Shown here one piece after another: positions 29,629-38,395 of a stretch of DNA of 64,000 nucleotides. The notes beneath the pieces were generated by a model. That model ran no database searches and was not told the DNA's origin. It saw only the letters and a list, made by a program, of their open reading frames with translations. The first letter of the stretch is position 1, and every line of letters starts with the position of its first letter. The stretch comes from Pseudarthrobacter sulfonivorans. GTDB lineage: Bacteria; Actinomycetota; Actinomycetes; Actinomycetales; Micrococcaceae. The stretch is from positions 4,402,001 through 4,466,000 of the forward strand of contig NZ_CP013747.1 in NCBI RefSeq assembly GCF_001484605.1. Reading direction: 5' to 3'. The position numbers and the translations under genes are program-made.

Positions 29629-30088
29629 CCCGGGCATCTACGGACCCCTCCAGTACAGCCAGGCGTGGCTGTGGACCGGACTCGCCCTACTGGCAGCGGT
29701 CCTGGGCTGGTACGCGTTTGTTTTCCTGAGCACGCGCAAACCGAAGCTGACCGAGCAGGCGCCCCGGTTCACTCCGCCGTCGGACCTTGAGGGCCTCAAG
29801 GAGGCCTACCTGCAAAGGATCGACGCCGTCACGGCAGACGCCGCCGCCGGGCTGCTGACTGCACGGGAGTCGCACCAGGAACTGAGCCTCCTGGTCCGCC
29901 GGTTCGCCCGCGACGTCACCGGCATCGACGCCCCCAGGATGACCCTTGCGGAGCTGCACGGGCACCCGCTGCCCCCAGTGGCCGAGGCCGTCGGCAAGAT
30001 CTACCCGGGCGAGTTCGGCCTGGAACCGCTGCCGCCGGTCCCGCAATCGGCCGCGACTGCCCGCCAGGCGGTGCGGCAATGGAACTGA
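29618..30088 (+). CDS. Small membrane protein of the Bat operon (DUF4381-like position)
   Basis: A 156-residue protein with one hydrophobic helix (about residues 18-36), then a helical cytoplasmic domain. It occupies the place taken by DUF4381-type proteins in many MoxR/VWA operons; I infer the family from position and layout rather than from a decisive motif. GTG 29618 overlaps the end of the DUF58 gene and the stop overlaps the first VWA gene by 10 bases. Confidence 0.75.
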   Translation: MQADPGIYGPLQYSQAWLWTGLALLAAVLGWYAFVFLSTRKPKLTEQAPRFTPPSDLEGLKEAYLQRIDAVTADAAAGLLTARESHQELSLLVRRFARDVTGIDAPRMTLAELHGHPLPPVAEAVGKIYPGEFGLEPLPPVPQSAATARQAVRQWN

Positions 30089-31107
30089 TGTTCTGGTGGC
30101 TGATCCCTCCGGCGCTGGTCCTCGCGGCCCTGGCAGGATGGCGCGCCTTCCGCCCGGACCGCCACGCAAACGCTCGACGGCGGCCGGTGGCCAATGCGGA
30201 CCGCCTCACCGCGCTGCCCGAATACCAGGCGGCCCTCCGCCGGCACCGCCGCTGGCTGGCGGTGGCCGCTCTCGCGGCCGTAACCCTGCTGGTCTCTGCG
30301 GTGGCCGCTGCGGCGCGCCCGGTGGAGCTGACTACCATCCAGCCGGAGCAGCGCAACCGGGACATCATGCTGTGCCTGGACACGTCGGGCTCGATGAGCA
30401 GCGCCGACGCTGCGGTGGTGCAGGTGTTTGCCGAACTTGCGAAGGAGTTCGACGGCGAACGGATCGGCCTCACCGTCTTCGACAGCAGCGCCGTCCAGGT
30501 CTTCCCGCTCACCGACGACTACGGGTACGTCCAGGAACAACTCCAGCTGGCCCAAGACGCATTCGACGGAAAACCCGGCAGTGCGGGATTCCTGGACGGC
30601 ACCTGGAACGGCCGCGGATCTTCGCTGATCGGCGACGGCCTGGCGTCCTGCGTCAACGGGTTCCCGGACACCGGCGCCGCGGATGCCCGCAGAGCGGAGA
30701 CCGGCACTCCTGTCGCCGGTCAGCGGCGCTCGCGGTCCATCGTCCTGGCAACGGACAACTACCTGTCCGGCGATCCCATCTTCACCCTGGAACAGGCGGC
30801 CGCCCTGGCCAAGGAGCGCGATGTGCGCGTTTACGCCCTGAACCCCGGCGACTTTGACTATGGACCCGGCCCCGGCCAGCCCGGAGCCAGGCTGCGCACA
30901 GCGGCCGAAGCCAGCGGTGGGGCATACCACCAACTGGACAGCCCGGATGCCGTGGTGGACATCGTCCGATCCGTGCAGGAAACCGAAGCCACGGCGATGA
31001 AGGGAGCACCCCGTGCGGTTGTCTCGGACCGGCCCGAGCTGCCGCTCGCGCTGGCACTCCTGTCCGGCCTGGTACTGGCGGGCGCCTCGTGGAGGCTCCG
31101 GCCATGA
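30079..31107 (+). CDS. VWA-domain membrane protein (BatA/B-like)
   Basis: A 342-residue protein. A membrane helix at residues ~5-22 and another near 55-75 precede a von Willebrand A domain with an intact MIDAS DTSGSMS (Asp101). A final hydrophobic helix at ~318-338 lies just before the basic C-terminus. The layout of two N-terminal helices, VWA domain and C-terminal helix is that of BatA/BatB. It overlaps its neighbours on both sides and is thus translationally coupled within the operon. Confidence 0.92.
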   Translation: MELMFWWLIPPALVLAALAGWRAFRPDRHANARRRPVANADRLTALPEYQAALRRHRRWLAVAALAAVTLLVSAVAAAARPVELTTIQPEQRNRDIMLCLDTSGSMSSADAAVVQVFAELAKEFDGERIGLTVFDSSAVQVFPLTDDYGYVQEQLQLAQDAFDGKPGSAGFLDGTWNGRGSSLIGDGLASCVNGFPDTGAADARRAETGTPVAGQRRSRSIVLATDNYLSGDPIFTLEQAAALAKERDVRVYALNPGDFDYGPGPGQPGARLRTAAEASGGAYHQLDSPDAVVDIVRSVQETEATAMKGAPRAVVSDRPELPLALALLSGLVLAGASWRLRP

Positions 31108-32129
31108 CACTGCAACCGATCCTGCCCTGGTGGGTTATGGCCCCGCTCATCGCCGCGACCGGGCTGTTTCTGGTCTGGCGTCTCGTCCAGGCGTCGCGGG
31201 TGCGCTCTGCCGGCACACGCCGCGACTGGCTGTTCAGGAGCGCCCTGGTGCTGCTGCTCCTGGCCGCGGCGCTCCGGCCGGGTGTTCCCGGCGGAAGCTC
31301 CCAGGCCGCGGCGGCGGATGTCAACGTTTTCTTTGTAGTGGACACCAGCAGCAGCATCGTGGCCGAAGACTACGGCGACGGCTCGCCCCGGCTGGACGGG
31401 GTGCGGCAGGACATCATGGCCATCGCGGGTGAACTGGCCGGGGCCCGCTTTTCGCTCCTGACGTTCGACAGCAACGCCATTGTCCGGATGCCCCTCACCA
31501 CCGACGCCACCGCCCTGGACACCAGCGTGTCCGTCCTGCAGCCGCAGGTCACGGCATTTTCGAAGGGCAGCAGCGTCACCGCTGCCGGAACCTTGCTGGC
31601 GGAGCGGCTGCGCGCCGCGCGGGACAGCCATCCAGAACGGCCGCGCCTGGTCTATTACCTGGGCGACGGTGAACAGACCAGCGCCAAGGCACCGGCGGCG
31701 ATCAGGCTCGACGGCGGCCTGGTGGACGGCGGCGCGGTGCTCGGCTACGGCACGGCGGCCGGCGGCCGGATGAAGGAAAACACGGGGCAGGGTTCGGGGC
31801 AGGACGCCGGCGCCGGCTACATCCAGGACCGGTCATCCGGAACCGGCAAGGATGCATTATCGGTCATCGACGAAGGCCGCCTGCAAGGGATTGCCGGTCA
31901 GCTGGGGGTGCCCTATGTCCACCGTTCGGCCGGAGACCCGGTGGCGCCGATGATGCAGGCCGCTGATCCCGGGGACTTCCAACGGGCACCGACGGATGCC
32001 GACGTCGCCGGGCGGACGGAGCACTACTGGCTCCTAGCCGCCGGAGCGTTCCTGCTGGCCCTCCGCGAGACATTCCTGGTGCTGCGTCAATACCGGCAGC
32101 TCCGGCCCGGACCGGGAGCTCGAACATGA
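31104..32129 (+). CDS. VWA-domain membrane protein (second BatA/B-like)
   Basis: A 341-residue paralogue of the preceding protein. ATG 31104 forms an ATGA overlap with the previous stop and is preferred over GTG 31089. Helices lie at ~10-25 and ~45-60; the MIDAS reads DTSSS with Asp80, so metal binding is likely kept. A C-terminal helix (about residues 306-325) is followed by a basic tail. The two VWA proteins probably form a complex in the membrane that MoxR remodels. Confidence 0.9.
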   Translation: MTLQPILPWWVMAPLIAATGLFLVWRLVQASRVRSAGTRRDWLFRSALVLLLLAAALRPGVPGGSSQAAAADVNVFFVVDTSSSIVAEDYGDGSPRLDGVRQDIMAIAGELAGARFSLLTFDSNAIVRMPLTTDATALDTSVSVLQPQVTAFSKGSSVTAAGTLLAERLRAARDSHPERPRLVYYLGDGEQTSAKAPAAIRLDGGLVDGGAVLGYGTAAGGRMKENTGQGSGQDAGAGYIQDRSSGTGKDALSVIDEGRLQGIAGQLGVPYVHRSAGDPVAPMMQAADPGDFQRAPTDADVAGRTEHYWLLAAGAFLLALRETFLVLRQYRQLRPGPGART

Positions 32130-32965
32130 TGCGGCATGCGCCCAAACCGGCACCGCAGAAACCGGCACTGCAGAAACCGGCACCGCAGAAACCGGCACCG
32201 TCGGTGACCTCACGGGACCGGCGGGAGCGCCGCCGTCGGCTGTTGTGGTGGTCGGCGCTGCCCGCACTCCTGATCCTCTGCCTGTCCGCCAAGCTGCTCA
32301 GCGTGGGCATTCTCGCCGACACTGCTGCCCGGTCCTTCGCGGCCGGGGACTCCGTCGGCGTGGCGGATGCCGCCAGCGGACTGCGGACCGCCAATTTCAT
32401 CGAACCGCACAAGGCGCCGTTCGCCGAGGGTGACGGCCTGTTCCTCGCCGGGGACTTCGCTGCCGCCCGCCAACGCTTCGAAGAAGCACTGTCCCTGGCG
32501 GGCACGGCCGACGAGTGCGTCGTCCGGGTCAACCTGGCCCTCACCATCGAACGCCTCGGTGACGCCGCGGCCAAAACAGAAGATCCGACGGCGGCGGCCC
32601 GGCTGTTCGCCGAAGGCGTTGCGGTAGTGGAGGCTGCTCCGGAGGGCTGCTTTGCCGCCGGCGCGGATGCCGGCGCTGATGCCAGCGCCGAATCCGGCGC
32701 CGAATCCGGCGCGGGGGAGCAACTGAAACAGGCGGCGGAGCGGATGCAGCAAAAGGCCGATGCAGTGGCTGCGGACAACACCACCCCGCAACCGCCGGAA
32801 GTGCCTGGGCAGGACGAGCTTCCGGCGGATCCGGGCCAGCAGAGCCAGCTTGAGCAGCTCAGGGACAGCGCCAGGGAAGCCCAAAGCGAGCGGAATTCCG
32901 GGCAGGAGCGGGACGAGTACCTCCGGGACGATGGCTTCGGGCCGGGTGTTGACCGGCCCTGGTAA
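32126..32965 (+). CDS. TPR-like membrane protein (BatC/E-like)
   Basis: A 279-residue protein ending the operon. The N-terminus has four imperfect KPAPQ-type repeats encoded by a repeated 15-base unit (about 32146-32200), then a basic stretch and one membrane helix (about residues 43-65). Residues ~75-170 have TPR-like helices (LFLAGDFAAARQRFEEALSL). Low-complexity Ala/Gly/Asp and Gln/Glu-rich segments follow. TPR proteins with this layout close many Bat operons. The start overlaps the preceding stop (ATGATG). Confidence 0.82.
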   Translation: MMRHAPKPAPQKPALQKPAPQKPAPSVTSRDRRERRRRLLWWSALPALLILCLSAKLLSVGILADTAARSFAAGDSVGVADAASGLRTANFIEPHKAPFAEGDGLFLAGDFAAARQRFEEALSLAGTADECVVRVNLALTIERLGDAAAKTEDPTAAARLFAEGVAVVEAAPEGCFAAGADAGADASAESGAESGAGEQLKQAAERMQQKADAVAADNTTPQPPEVPGQDELPADPGQQSQLEQLRDSAREAQSERNSGQERDEYLRDDGFGPGVDRPW

Positions 32966-33086
32966 CAGGCCAAGGCAGCGGCGGGTCTGCAGTATGCCCC
33001 GATGAATCCGTTGACCAATATGGCGAAGAAAATTCTGCACCAATGCGAAACACGCCGTAAAGCTGCGTCTTAATTCGGCGGCGGAC

Positions 33087-33115
33087 TTGAAGGGTGCCCC
33101 GCGGGCTCCTAGAGT
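33087..33115 (+). promoter_or_regulatory. Candidate sigma-A promoter of metF
   Basis: TTGAAG at 33087-33092 and TAGAGT at 33110-33115 are 17 bases apart, a good match to the housekeeping consensus. Transcription would begin near 33122, giving a leader of about 220 bases before metF. Confidence 0.55.
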
Positions 33116-33121
33116 TCTATA

Positions 33122-33341
33122 CAAGTTACCGAGGTAACGTGTCAGCGATCCTCCGATTGTGGAGGGTGTGGGTGCCCCCATGTGGGCCTGACATTTGCTC
33201 ACGGACAACTTCATTACAGGCGTAACAGTCGCGGCTGCGTCCCTGTGGAGTTTTCCGTGTTCCCAAACTCAAATTCATTCCCGGCTTCACCGTCACATTT
33301 GCTGACCGGTAGCCGGCAATGGCCCAAAGCCAAGGACGCAA
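33122..33341 (+). promoter_or_regulatory. Structured metF 5' leader, candidate riboswitch
   Basis: A hairpin GTTAC-CGAG-GTAAC (33125-33138) is followed by a compact three-way junction: TGTCAG (33140-33145) pairs with CTGACA (33188-33193) around hairpins CCTCC/GGAGG (33150-33165) and GCCC/GGGC (33174-33187). Bases 33189-33198 (TGACATTTGC) are also the exact complement of 33338-33347, which contains the metF ATG; 33295-33302 (ACATTTGC) is complementary to eight bases of the same site. Closing the junction and masking the start are mutually exclusive. No cobalamin-box sequence is seen. Ligand and mechanism are inferred. Confidence 0.5.
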
Positions 33342-34307
33342 ATGTCACCGCCAAGCCTTATTGAAACGCATCCGAACCTCACCGAGGCTGCCCCCGTGGC
33401 GCTCTCGTACGAGCTCTTCCCGCCCCGCTCGCCGGCCGCGGCCGAGTCGCTCTGGACCACCATCCGGGAACTGGAAACCACCGAGCCGGACTATGTCTCC
33501 GTCACTTACGGTGCCAGTGGCTCGAACCGGGACACCGCCGTCGAACTCATCAACAGGCTCCTCCTGGAAACCACTCTCCGGCCCCTCGCCCACCTCACCT
33601 GCGTGGGCAACACGCCGGAGGAACTGGCGGAGATCATCGGCGACCTCCTGGACACCGGCGTCCGGGGCATCCTGGCCCTCCGGGGCGACCAGCCCAAGGA
33701 CGGTGCACCGCTCGCCGCAGGGTCACTGCGGTATGCGCAGGACCTGATCGAACTCATCCGGCGGGTTGAACAGCGGCGGTCGGCCCTGCTGTGTGCGGGC
33801 AAGATCGCCGTGGGCGTCGCCGCGTACCCCACGCGGCACCCGGAATCACCCAGTGAAGCCCACGACGTCGAGGTGCTGCTCGCCAAGCAGCGTTCCGGCG
33901 CCGACTTTGCCATCACCCAGGTCTTCTTCCATACCGAGCAGTACGCGAACCTCATCAGCCGCGCACGCCGGGCCGGGGTCACCATCCCCATCATCCCGGG
34001 CGTTATGCCGCTCACCAGCCTGCGCCGGGTCACACGGCTCGGCGAACTGACAGGCGTTGAACCGGCACCGGAACTCCTGGCCCGCCTCGCCGCCGCGGAC
34101 AGCGACGGCGAACGACTCCGGATCGGTGTCCGGGCCACGGTGGACCTGGCCAACGCGGCCCTCGAGGCCGGAGCGCCGGGCATCCACATCTACACCTTCA
34201 ACGAACACCAGAGCGCGCTGGAGGTGCTGGACAAACTGGCACTTCCGCGCCAGTCCCGTTCAGTTGGCCGCCGCAGCGCCACCCTCCGGCGCCAGCTCGC
34301 CAGCTGA
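33342..34307 (+). CDS. metF: Methylenetetrahydrofolate reductase
   Basis: A 321-residue FAD enzyme that reduces 5,10-methylene-THF to 5-methyl-THF, the methyl donor for methionine. Motifs of the family are clear: SYELFPPRSP at residue ~20, YVSVTYGASGS, LRGDQP, ADFAITQVFF, and IIPGVMPLTSL near the middle, and GIHIYTFNE at the end. AAGGAC lies 5 bases before the ATG, next to the segment that can pair with the leader. metE follows after 56 bases, so the methyl donor and the methyltransferase that uses it are encoded together. Confidence 0.95.
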   Translation: MSPPSLIETHPNLTEAAPVALSYELFPPRSPAAAESLWTTIRELETTEPDYVSVTYGASGSNRDTAVELINRLLLETTLRPLAHLTCVGNTPEELAEIIGDLLDTGVRGILALRGDQPKDGAPLAAGSLRYAQDLIELIRRVEQRRSALLCAGKIAVGVAAYPTRHPESPSEAHDVEVLLAKQRSGADFAITQVFFHTEQYANLISRARRAGVTIPIIPGVMPLTSLRRVTRLGELTGVEPAPELLARLAAADSDGERLRIGVRATVDLANAALEAGAPGIHIYTFNEHQSALEVLDKLALPRQSRSVGRRSATLRRQLAS

Positions 34308-34363
34308 CCTTCCAACATCCGCCAGACCATTCACAGTTTCCACTAACACTCAAGGAATCTCCC

Positions 34364-36703
34364 ATGACTGAACAGAACACCCCCGCCACTCCGTTCCCGG
34401 CCGCGTCACTCCTCGGCTACCCGCGCGTCGGCCGCCGCCGCGAGCTCAAAAAGGCCATCGAAGCCTACTGGGCCGGCAAGATCGACGCTGATGCCCTGGA
34501 CGCCGCCGCCAAGGGCATCCAGCTGACCATCGCCAAGCGCCTGCAGGAACTGGGCCTCACCGAAGCCGCCGCTGTTCCGGGCACGTTCTCCTACTACGAC
34601 CAGGTCCTGGACGCCACCGCCCACCTCGGCGCTGTCCCGGCCCGCTTCGGCAAGCTCCTCAACGCCGAAGGCCAGCTCGACATCGACGGCTACTTCACCC
34701 TGGCCCGTGGCACCAAGGACCAGCAGCCGCTGGAAATGACCAAGTGGTTCGACACGAACTACCACTACCTCGTTCCGGAGATTGGCCCGGAGACCGAGTT
34801 CACCCTCGCCTCCAACCGCATCGTTGAGGAATTCGAGTTCGCCCTGGCCAACGGCATCGAGACCCGCCCGTACATCGTTGGCCCGGTCACCTACCTGTTG
34901 CTCTCCAAGGCTTCGGATGAAGCCCCCGCAGGCTTCGCTCCGCTGTCCCGCCTCGAAGACGTCCTGCCGGTCTACGTGCAGCTGCTCGAGAAGCTCGCCG
35001 CCGCAGGCGCCAGCTGGATCCAGCTGGACGAGCCCGCCCTGGTTGTTGACCAGGACACCCCGGCCGCCGAAATCGAAGCAGCCGTTGCCCGCGCTTACGA
35101 AGTCCTCTCCGGTGCGGCCAAGCGCCCGCAGATCCTTGTCTCCACCCCGTACGGCGCCCTCGATGGCCAGCTGGGCACACTTGCCGCCACAAACATCGAC
35201 GCCCTGCACATCGACGCCTTCAAGGGCGCGGTCCCGTCCGCAGCGGCCCTGGCCGGCCTCGGCAACAAGACCCTGGTTGCCGGCGTCGTGGACGGCCACA
35301 ACATCTGGCGCAACGACCTCGCCGTCGCCGCCGCCAAGCTGGACGAACTGAAGGCTGCCGCCGGCCGGATCGCCGTCAGCACCTCCACCTCCACCCAGCA
35401 CGTCCCGCACGACGTCACCGAAGAAGGCCAGCTCTCCGAGGAGCTGCGCAGCTGGCTCGCGTTCGCCGACCAGAAGGCCGTGGAAGTCAAGACCCTCGCG
35501 TCCTACCTGGCCGACCCGGCCTCCGCCAAGGCTGCCATCGACGAGGCATCCGCAGTCATCGCAGCCCGCGCCATCGCCGAAGGCGTCCGCCGCGACGACG
35601 TCCGGGCCCGCACCGAGGCCCTGACCGCAGCGGACTTCAACCGCTCCGCCTACGCAGTCCGCGAAGCCGCCCAGGAAGAGGCCCTGCACCTCCCGCCGCT
35701 GCCCACCACCACCATCGGCTCATTCCCGCAGACGTCCGAGATCCGCTCGGCGCGAGCCCGCAACAACAAGGGCGCCCTCACCAACGAGCAGTACGAGCAG
35801 CTCATGAAGGACGAGATCAAGCGCGTTGTTGAGCTGCAGGAAGAGCTCGGCTACGACGTCCTGGTGCACGGCGAGCCTGAGCGCAACGACATGGTCCAGT
35901 ACTTCGCCGAGAACCTCGAAGGCTTCGACGTCACGGTCCACGGCTGGGTCCAGTCCTACGGCTCACGCTGCACGCGCCCGTCCATCCTCTGGGGCGACGT
36001 CACCCGCAGCGCCCCCATCACGGTGGCCTGGGCCGAGTACGCCCAGTCGCTGACCAGCAAGCCCATGAAGGGCATGCTCACCGGTCCGGTCACCATCCTG
36101 GCCTGGTCCTTCGTCCGCGATGACCAGCCGCTGGGCGAGACCGCCAACCAGGTTGGCTTGGCCCTCCGCGACGAAATCGCGGACCTCGAGGCTGCCGGCA
36201 TCAAGGTCATCCAGGTGGACGAGCCCGCACTGCGCGAACTCCTGCCGCTGCGCAAGGCCGACCACGCCACGTACCTGAAGTGGTCAGTGGATTCCTTCCG
36301 CCTGGCCACCGCCGGTGCGGCCGACGCCACGCAGATCCACACCCACCTCTGCTACTCGGAGTTCGGCGTGATCATCGACGCCATTGACGGCCTCGACGCA
36401 GACGTCACCTCCATCGAAGCGGCACGGTCCCGCATGGAGGTCGTCCACGACCTCGAGTCCCACGGCTTCGGCCGCGGCGTTGGCCCGGGCGTCTACGACA
36501 TCCACTCGCCGCGTGTTCCGGGCGAAGCCGAGGTCACCGAACTCCTGGCCACCGCCGTCAAGCACGTCCCGTCCCGCCAGCTCTGGGTCAACCCGGACTG
36601 CGGCCTGAAGACCCGCGGCTACGCCGAGACCGAAGAGTCCCTGCGCAACCTGGTCAAGGCCACCAAGACGGTCCGCGCCGGCCTGCTGGAATCCGCCAAG
36701 TAA
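34364..36703 (+). CDS. metE: Cobalamin-independent methionine synthase
   Basis: A 779-residue enzyme that moves the methyl group of 5-methyl-THF-polyglutamate to homocysteine. The N-terminal half begins LGYPRVGRRRELKKAIEAYW; the C-terminal catalytic half starts near TTTIGSFPQT and keeps the zinc ligands in THLCYSEF (His, Cys) and NPDCGLKTR (Cys), with VHGEPERNDMVQYF. Full length for MetE. It depends on metF directly upstream. Codon use is strongly biased toward C-ending codons, as in highly expressed genes. Confidence 0.97.
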   Translation: MTEQNTPATPFPAASLLGYPRVGRRRELKKAIEAYWAGKIDADALDAAAKGIQLTIAKRLQELGLTEAAAVPGTFSYYDQVLDATAHLGAVPARFGKLLNAEGQLDIDGYFTLARGTKDQQPLEMTKWFDTNYHYLVPEIGPETEFTLASNRIVEEFEFALANGIETRPYIVGPVTYLLLSKASDEAPAGFAPLSRLEDVLPVYVQLLEKLAAAGASWIQLDEPALVVDQDTPAAEIEAAVARAYEVLSGAAKRPQILVSTPYGALDGQLGTLAATNIDALHIDAFKGAVPSAAALAGLGNKTLVAGVVDGHNIWRNDLAVAAAKLDELKAAAGRIAVSTSTSTQHVPHDVTEEGQLSEELRSWLAFADQKAVEVKTLASYLADPASAKAAIDEASAVIAARAIAEGVRRDDVRARTEALTAADFNRSAYAVREAAQEEALHLPPLPTTTIGSFPQTSEIRSARARNNKGALTNEQYEQLMKDEIKRVVELQEELGYDVLVHGEPERNDMVQYFAENLEGFDVTVHGWVQSYGSRCTRPSILWGDVTRSAPITVAWAEYAQSLTSKPMKGMLTGPVTILAWSFVRDDQPLGETANQVGLALRDEIADLEAAGIKVIQVDEPALRELLPLRKADHATYLKWSVDSFRLATAGAADATQIHTHLCYSEFGVIIDAIDGLDADVTSIEAARSRMEVVHDLESHGFGRGVGPGVYDIHSPRVPGEAEVTELLATAVKHVPSRQLWVNPDCGLKTRGYAETEESLRNLVKATKTVRAGLLESAK

Positions 36704-36719
36704 CCCACCGCATTAACGC

Positions 36720-36760
36720 CGACGGGCGGCCGGTCACCGAAAGGTGACCGGCCGCCGTCG
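36720..36760. terminator. Long GC hairpin between convergent genes
   Basis: GCGGCCGGTCACC-type arms close a GAAA loop in a stem of about 17 bp, just after metE and 12 bases before the convergent stop at 36773. There is no T-run on the plus strand; the stem could serve both directions. Confidence 0.65.
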
Positions 36761-36772
36761 TGCGTTAAGGGT

Positions 36773-37279
36773 TCAGGACTCCCAGAGGATTTCGTCGTCC
36801 ACCACGCCGTCTTCGTCGGCGGCTACCACCAGGACCTCGTCCGTGAAGTGTGAGCCCAGGGTGAAGTCCATGACAAAGTAGCGCTCGGGCTGGCCGGGGA
36901 AGATGCCCACGTGGCCGAGTTTGAGGGCTTTGAGGAAGACGTCGTTGGTGAGCTGGCTGCGTTCCTCCACGCCGAAGACTTTCTGCAGCTGCTCGTCCTT
37001 GAGGGCGCTGCAGTGGAAGTGGAGGTACTCCTGCGGGCTGGTGCCTTCCTGCTCCAGCTCGTCGGCGATCATCTGCCGCACCTCGTCCACGAGCTCGGGG
37101 AGGAAGCGCAACCGGTAGTCAACCTTGTGCATGGCGGCTTCGTCAAAGTGGTCGTGTGCGTTGATGTTCAGGTCGAGTTCCAGCAACTGGCCACCCAGCT
37201 CGTGTTTCGCGGCGATGTTGTGATCCCTGCCGTGGTTGAGCTCGATTTCTCCAAAGTGCTGGCTCGCTACCCTGTTCAT
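36773..37279 (-). CDS. DUF2004-like cytosolic protein
   Basis: A 168-residue acidic protein without signal or membrane helix. Segments such as FGEIELNHG, LRFLPELVDEVRQMI and YFVMDFTLGSHFTDEVLVV resemble DUF2004 proteins, whose function is unknown. ATG 37279 (MNRVASQ) is preferred over the longer form because the first 13 residues of that form look untypical and GAAGG lies before this ATG. It is convergent with metE and codirectional with the LysR gene upstream. Confidence 0.7.
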   Translation of the reverse strand: MNRVASQHFGEIELNHGRDHNIAAKHELGGQLLELDLNINAHDHFDEAAMHKVDYRLRFLPELVDEVRQMIADELEQEGTSPQEYLHFHCSALKDEQLQKVFGVEERSQLTNDVFLKALKLGHVGIFPGQPERYFVMDFTLGSHFTDEVLVVAADEDGVVDDEILWES

Positions 37280-37324
37280 ACCTTCAACATAGCCCCCAAG
37301 TGCTGCGCTTTCCAGCATTCCGGG

Positions 37325-38242
37325 CTAATTGCCTGAGGACCCCGCAGCGGCCATCGTCTCGGCGAGCAGGTCCACGAACAGCTGCACCCGGGCGGTCTTC
37401 TTCTCGTTGATGAGCAGGGCAAACACGTTCCGGGCCAGCCGGATCTCGGGAACGTCCAGCACTACTACGCCGGCTGGCCGGTTCCGCAATGCGAGCTCGG
37501 GCACCAGCGCCGCGCCCAGTCCGGCGGCCGCCATTTCGAGGCTGGCATGGAAGTCGTCGCTGTGGGCCACCACCCGCGGATGCAGGTTGCAGCTGGCAAA
37601 GAGCCGTTCGATCACCACGGCGTCGGGGCTCCCGGGGTGGTGCATGATCCAGGGCAGCTCGGACAGATGGTCAGCGGCCACCTTGGCGTCCGTGCGGAAC
37701 CCCCAGCCCGCGGGGAGCACTACGCGGAAGTTGTCATCGCCGATCCACTGCCGGTTAATGGTGTGCGGCCAGGCGAGCCCGGACTGGCCCACCTGGAAAA
37801 CGAGCGCCACGTCCAGTTCTCCGCCGGTGCGCAGTCCCTGGATGGTCTGGGCCGGTTCGGCCACCGTTACTTTGAGGTCGATGGCCAGGTCCTTCCACGC
37901 CGGATTCTTCAGGATGCGCGGGAGGACGTAGGTTGCCAGGCTGGGGAAGATTCCCAGCCGGAGCTCCTGGCTGGTGCTGCTGTGTGTCTTGGAGGCTGCC
38001 GCCATCAGGGCTTCGATGTCCGTCAGCACCTTCGCGGCGTGCCGGGTCATCACTACCGCCGCTTCCGTGGGGACCACGCTGCGGGCCGAACGCTGGAACA
38101 GGACCACGCCCGTCTCGCGTTCCAGGGCGGACATCTGTTGCGAGACAGCCGACGCCGTGTAGCCCAGGCGTGCCGCTGCGGCCGCGAACGAGCCCAGCCG
38201 GGTAACTTCCAGGAGGGTCTTCAGATGTACGGGATTTACCAA
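37325..38242 (-). CDS. LysR-family transcriptional regulator
   Basis: A 305-residue LysR regulator. The winged helix-turn-helix spans residues ~1-60 (FAAAAARLGYTASAVSQQMS is the recognition unit), and the rest is the periplasmic-binding-protein-like effector domain. The start is TTG 38242 with GGA upstream. Targets are not evident; it is divergent from the FAD oxidoreductase/DUF1365/CFA operon with about 150 bases between, which makes that operon a candidate target. Confidence 0.9.
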   Translation of the reverse strand: MVNPVHLKTLLEVTRLGSFAAAAARLGYTASAVSQQMSALERETGVVLFQRSARSVVPTEAAVVMTRHAAKVLTDIEALMAAASKTHSSTSQELRLGIFPSLATYVLPRILKNPAWKDLAIDLKVTVAEPAQTIQGLRTGGELDVALVFQVGQSGLAWPHTINRQWIGDDNFRVVLPAGWGFRTDAKVAADHLSELPWIMHHPGSPDAVVIERLFASCNLHPRVVAHSDDFHASLEMAAAGLGAALVPELALRNRPAGVVVLDVPEIRLARNVFALLINEKKTARVQLFVDLLAETMAAAGSSGN

Positions 38243-38395
38243 CGCTGTCCTTCGGTCAGGGCCGCCTTGGCACTGCGGTGTGCCGGGGATGGAACGCCCG
38301 CTTCATTCTGGCACAAAGATTTACGGCAAACTCAGTCATCCACCGGCCCCGCGGCGTCGAACTGCCCCTAGAGAGTTTGCACCGAGCAAGCGCAC

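Noticed and set aside
33122..33341. Cobalamin riboswitch before metF/metE
   Set aside because: No B12-box or other cobalamin core sequence; the leader is also too short for that class.
34406..35689. 427-codon frame antisense to metE
   Set aside because: Same shadow effect; no ribosome site and no protein-like motif, while metE is certain.
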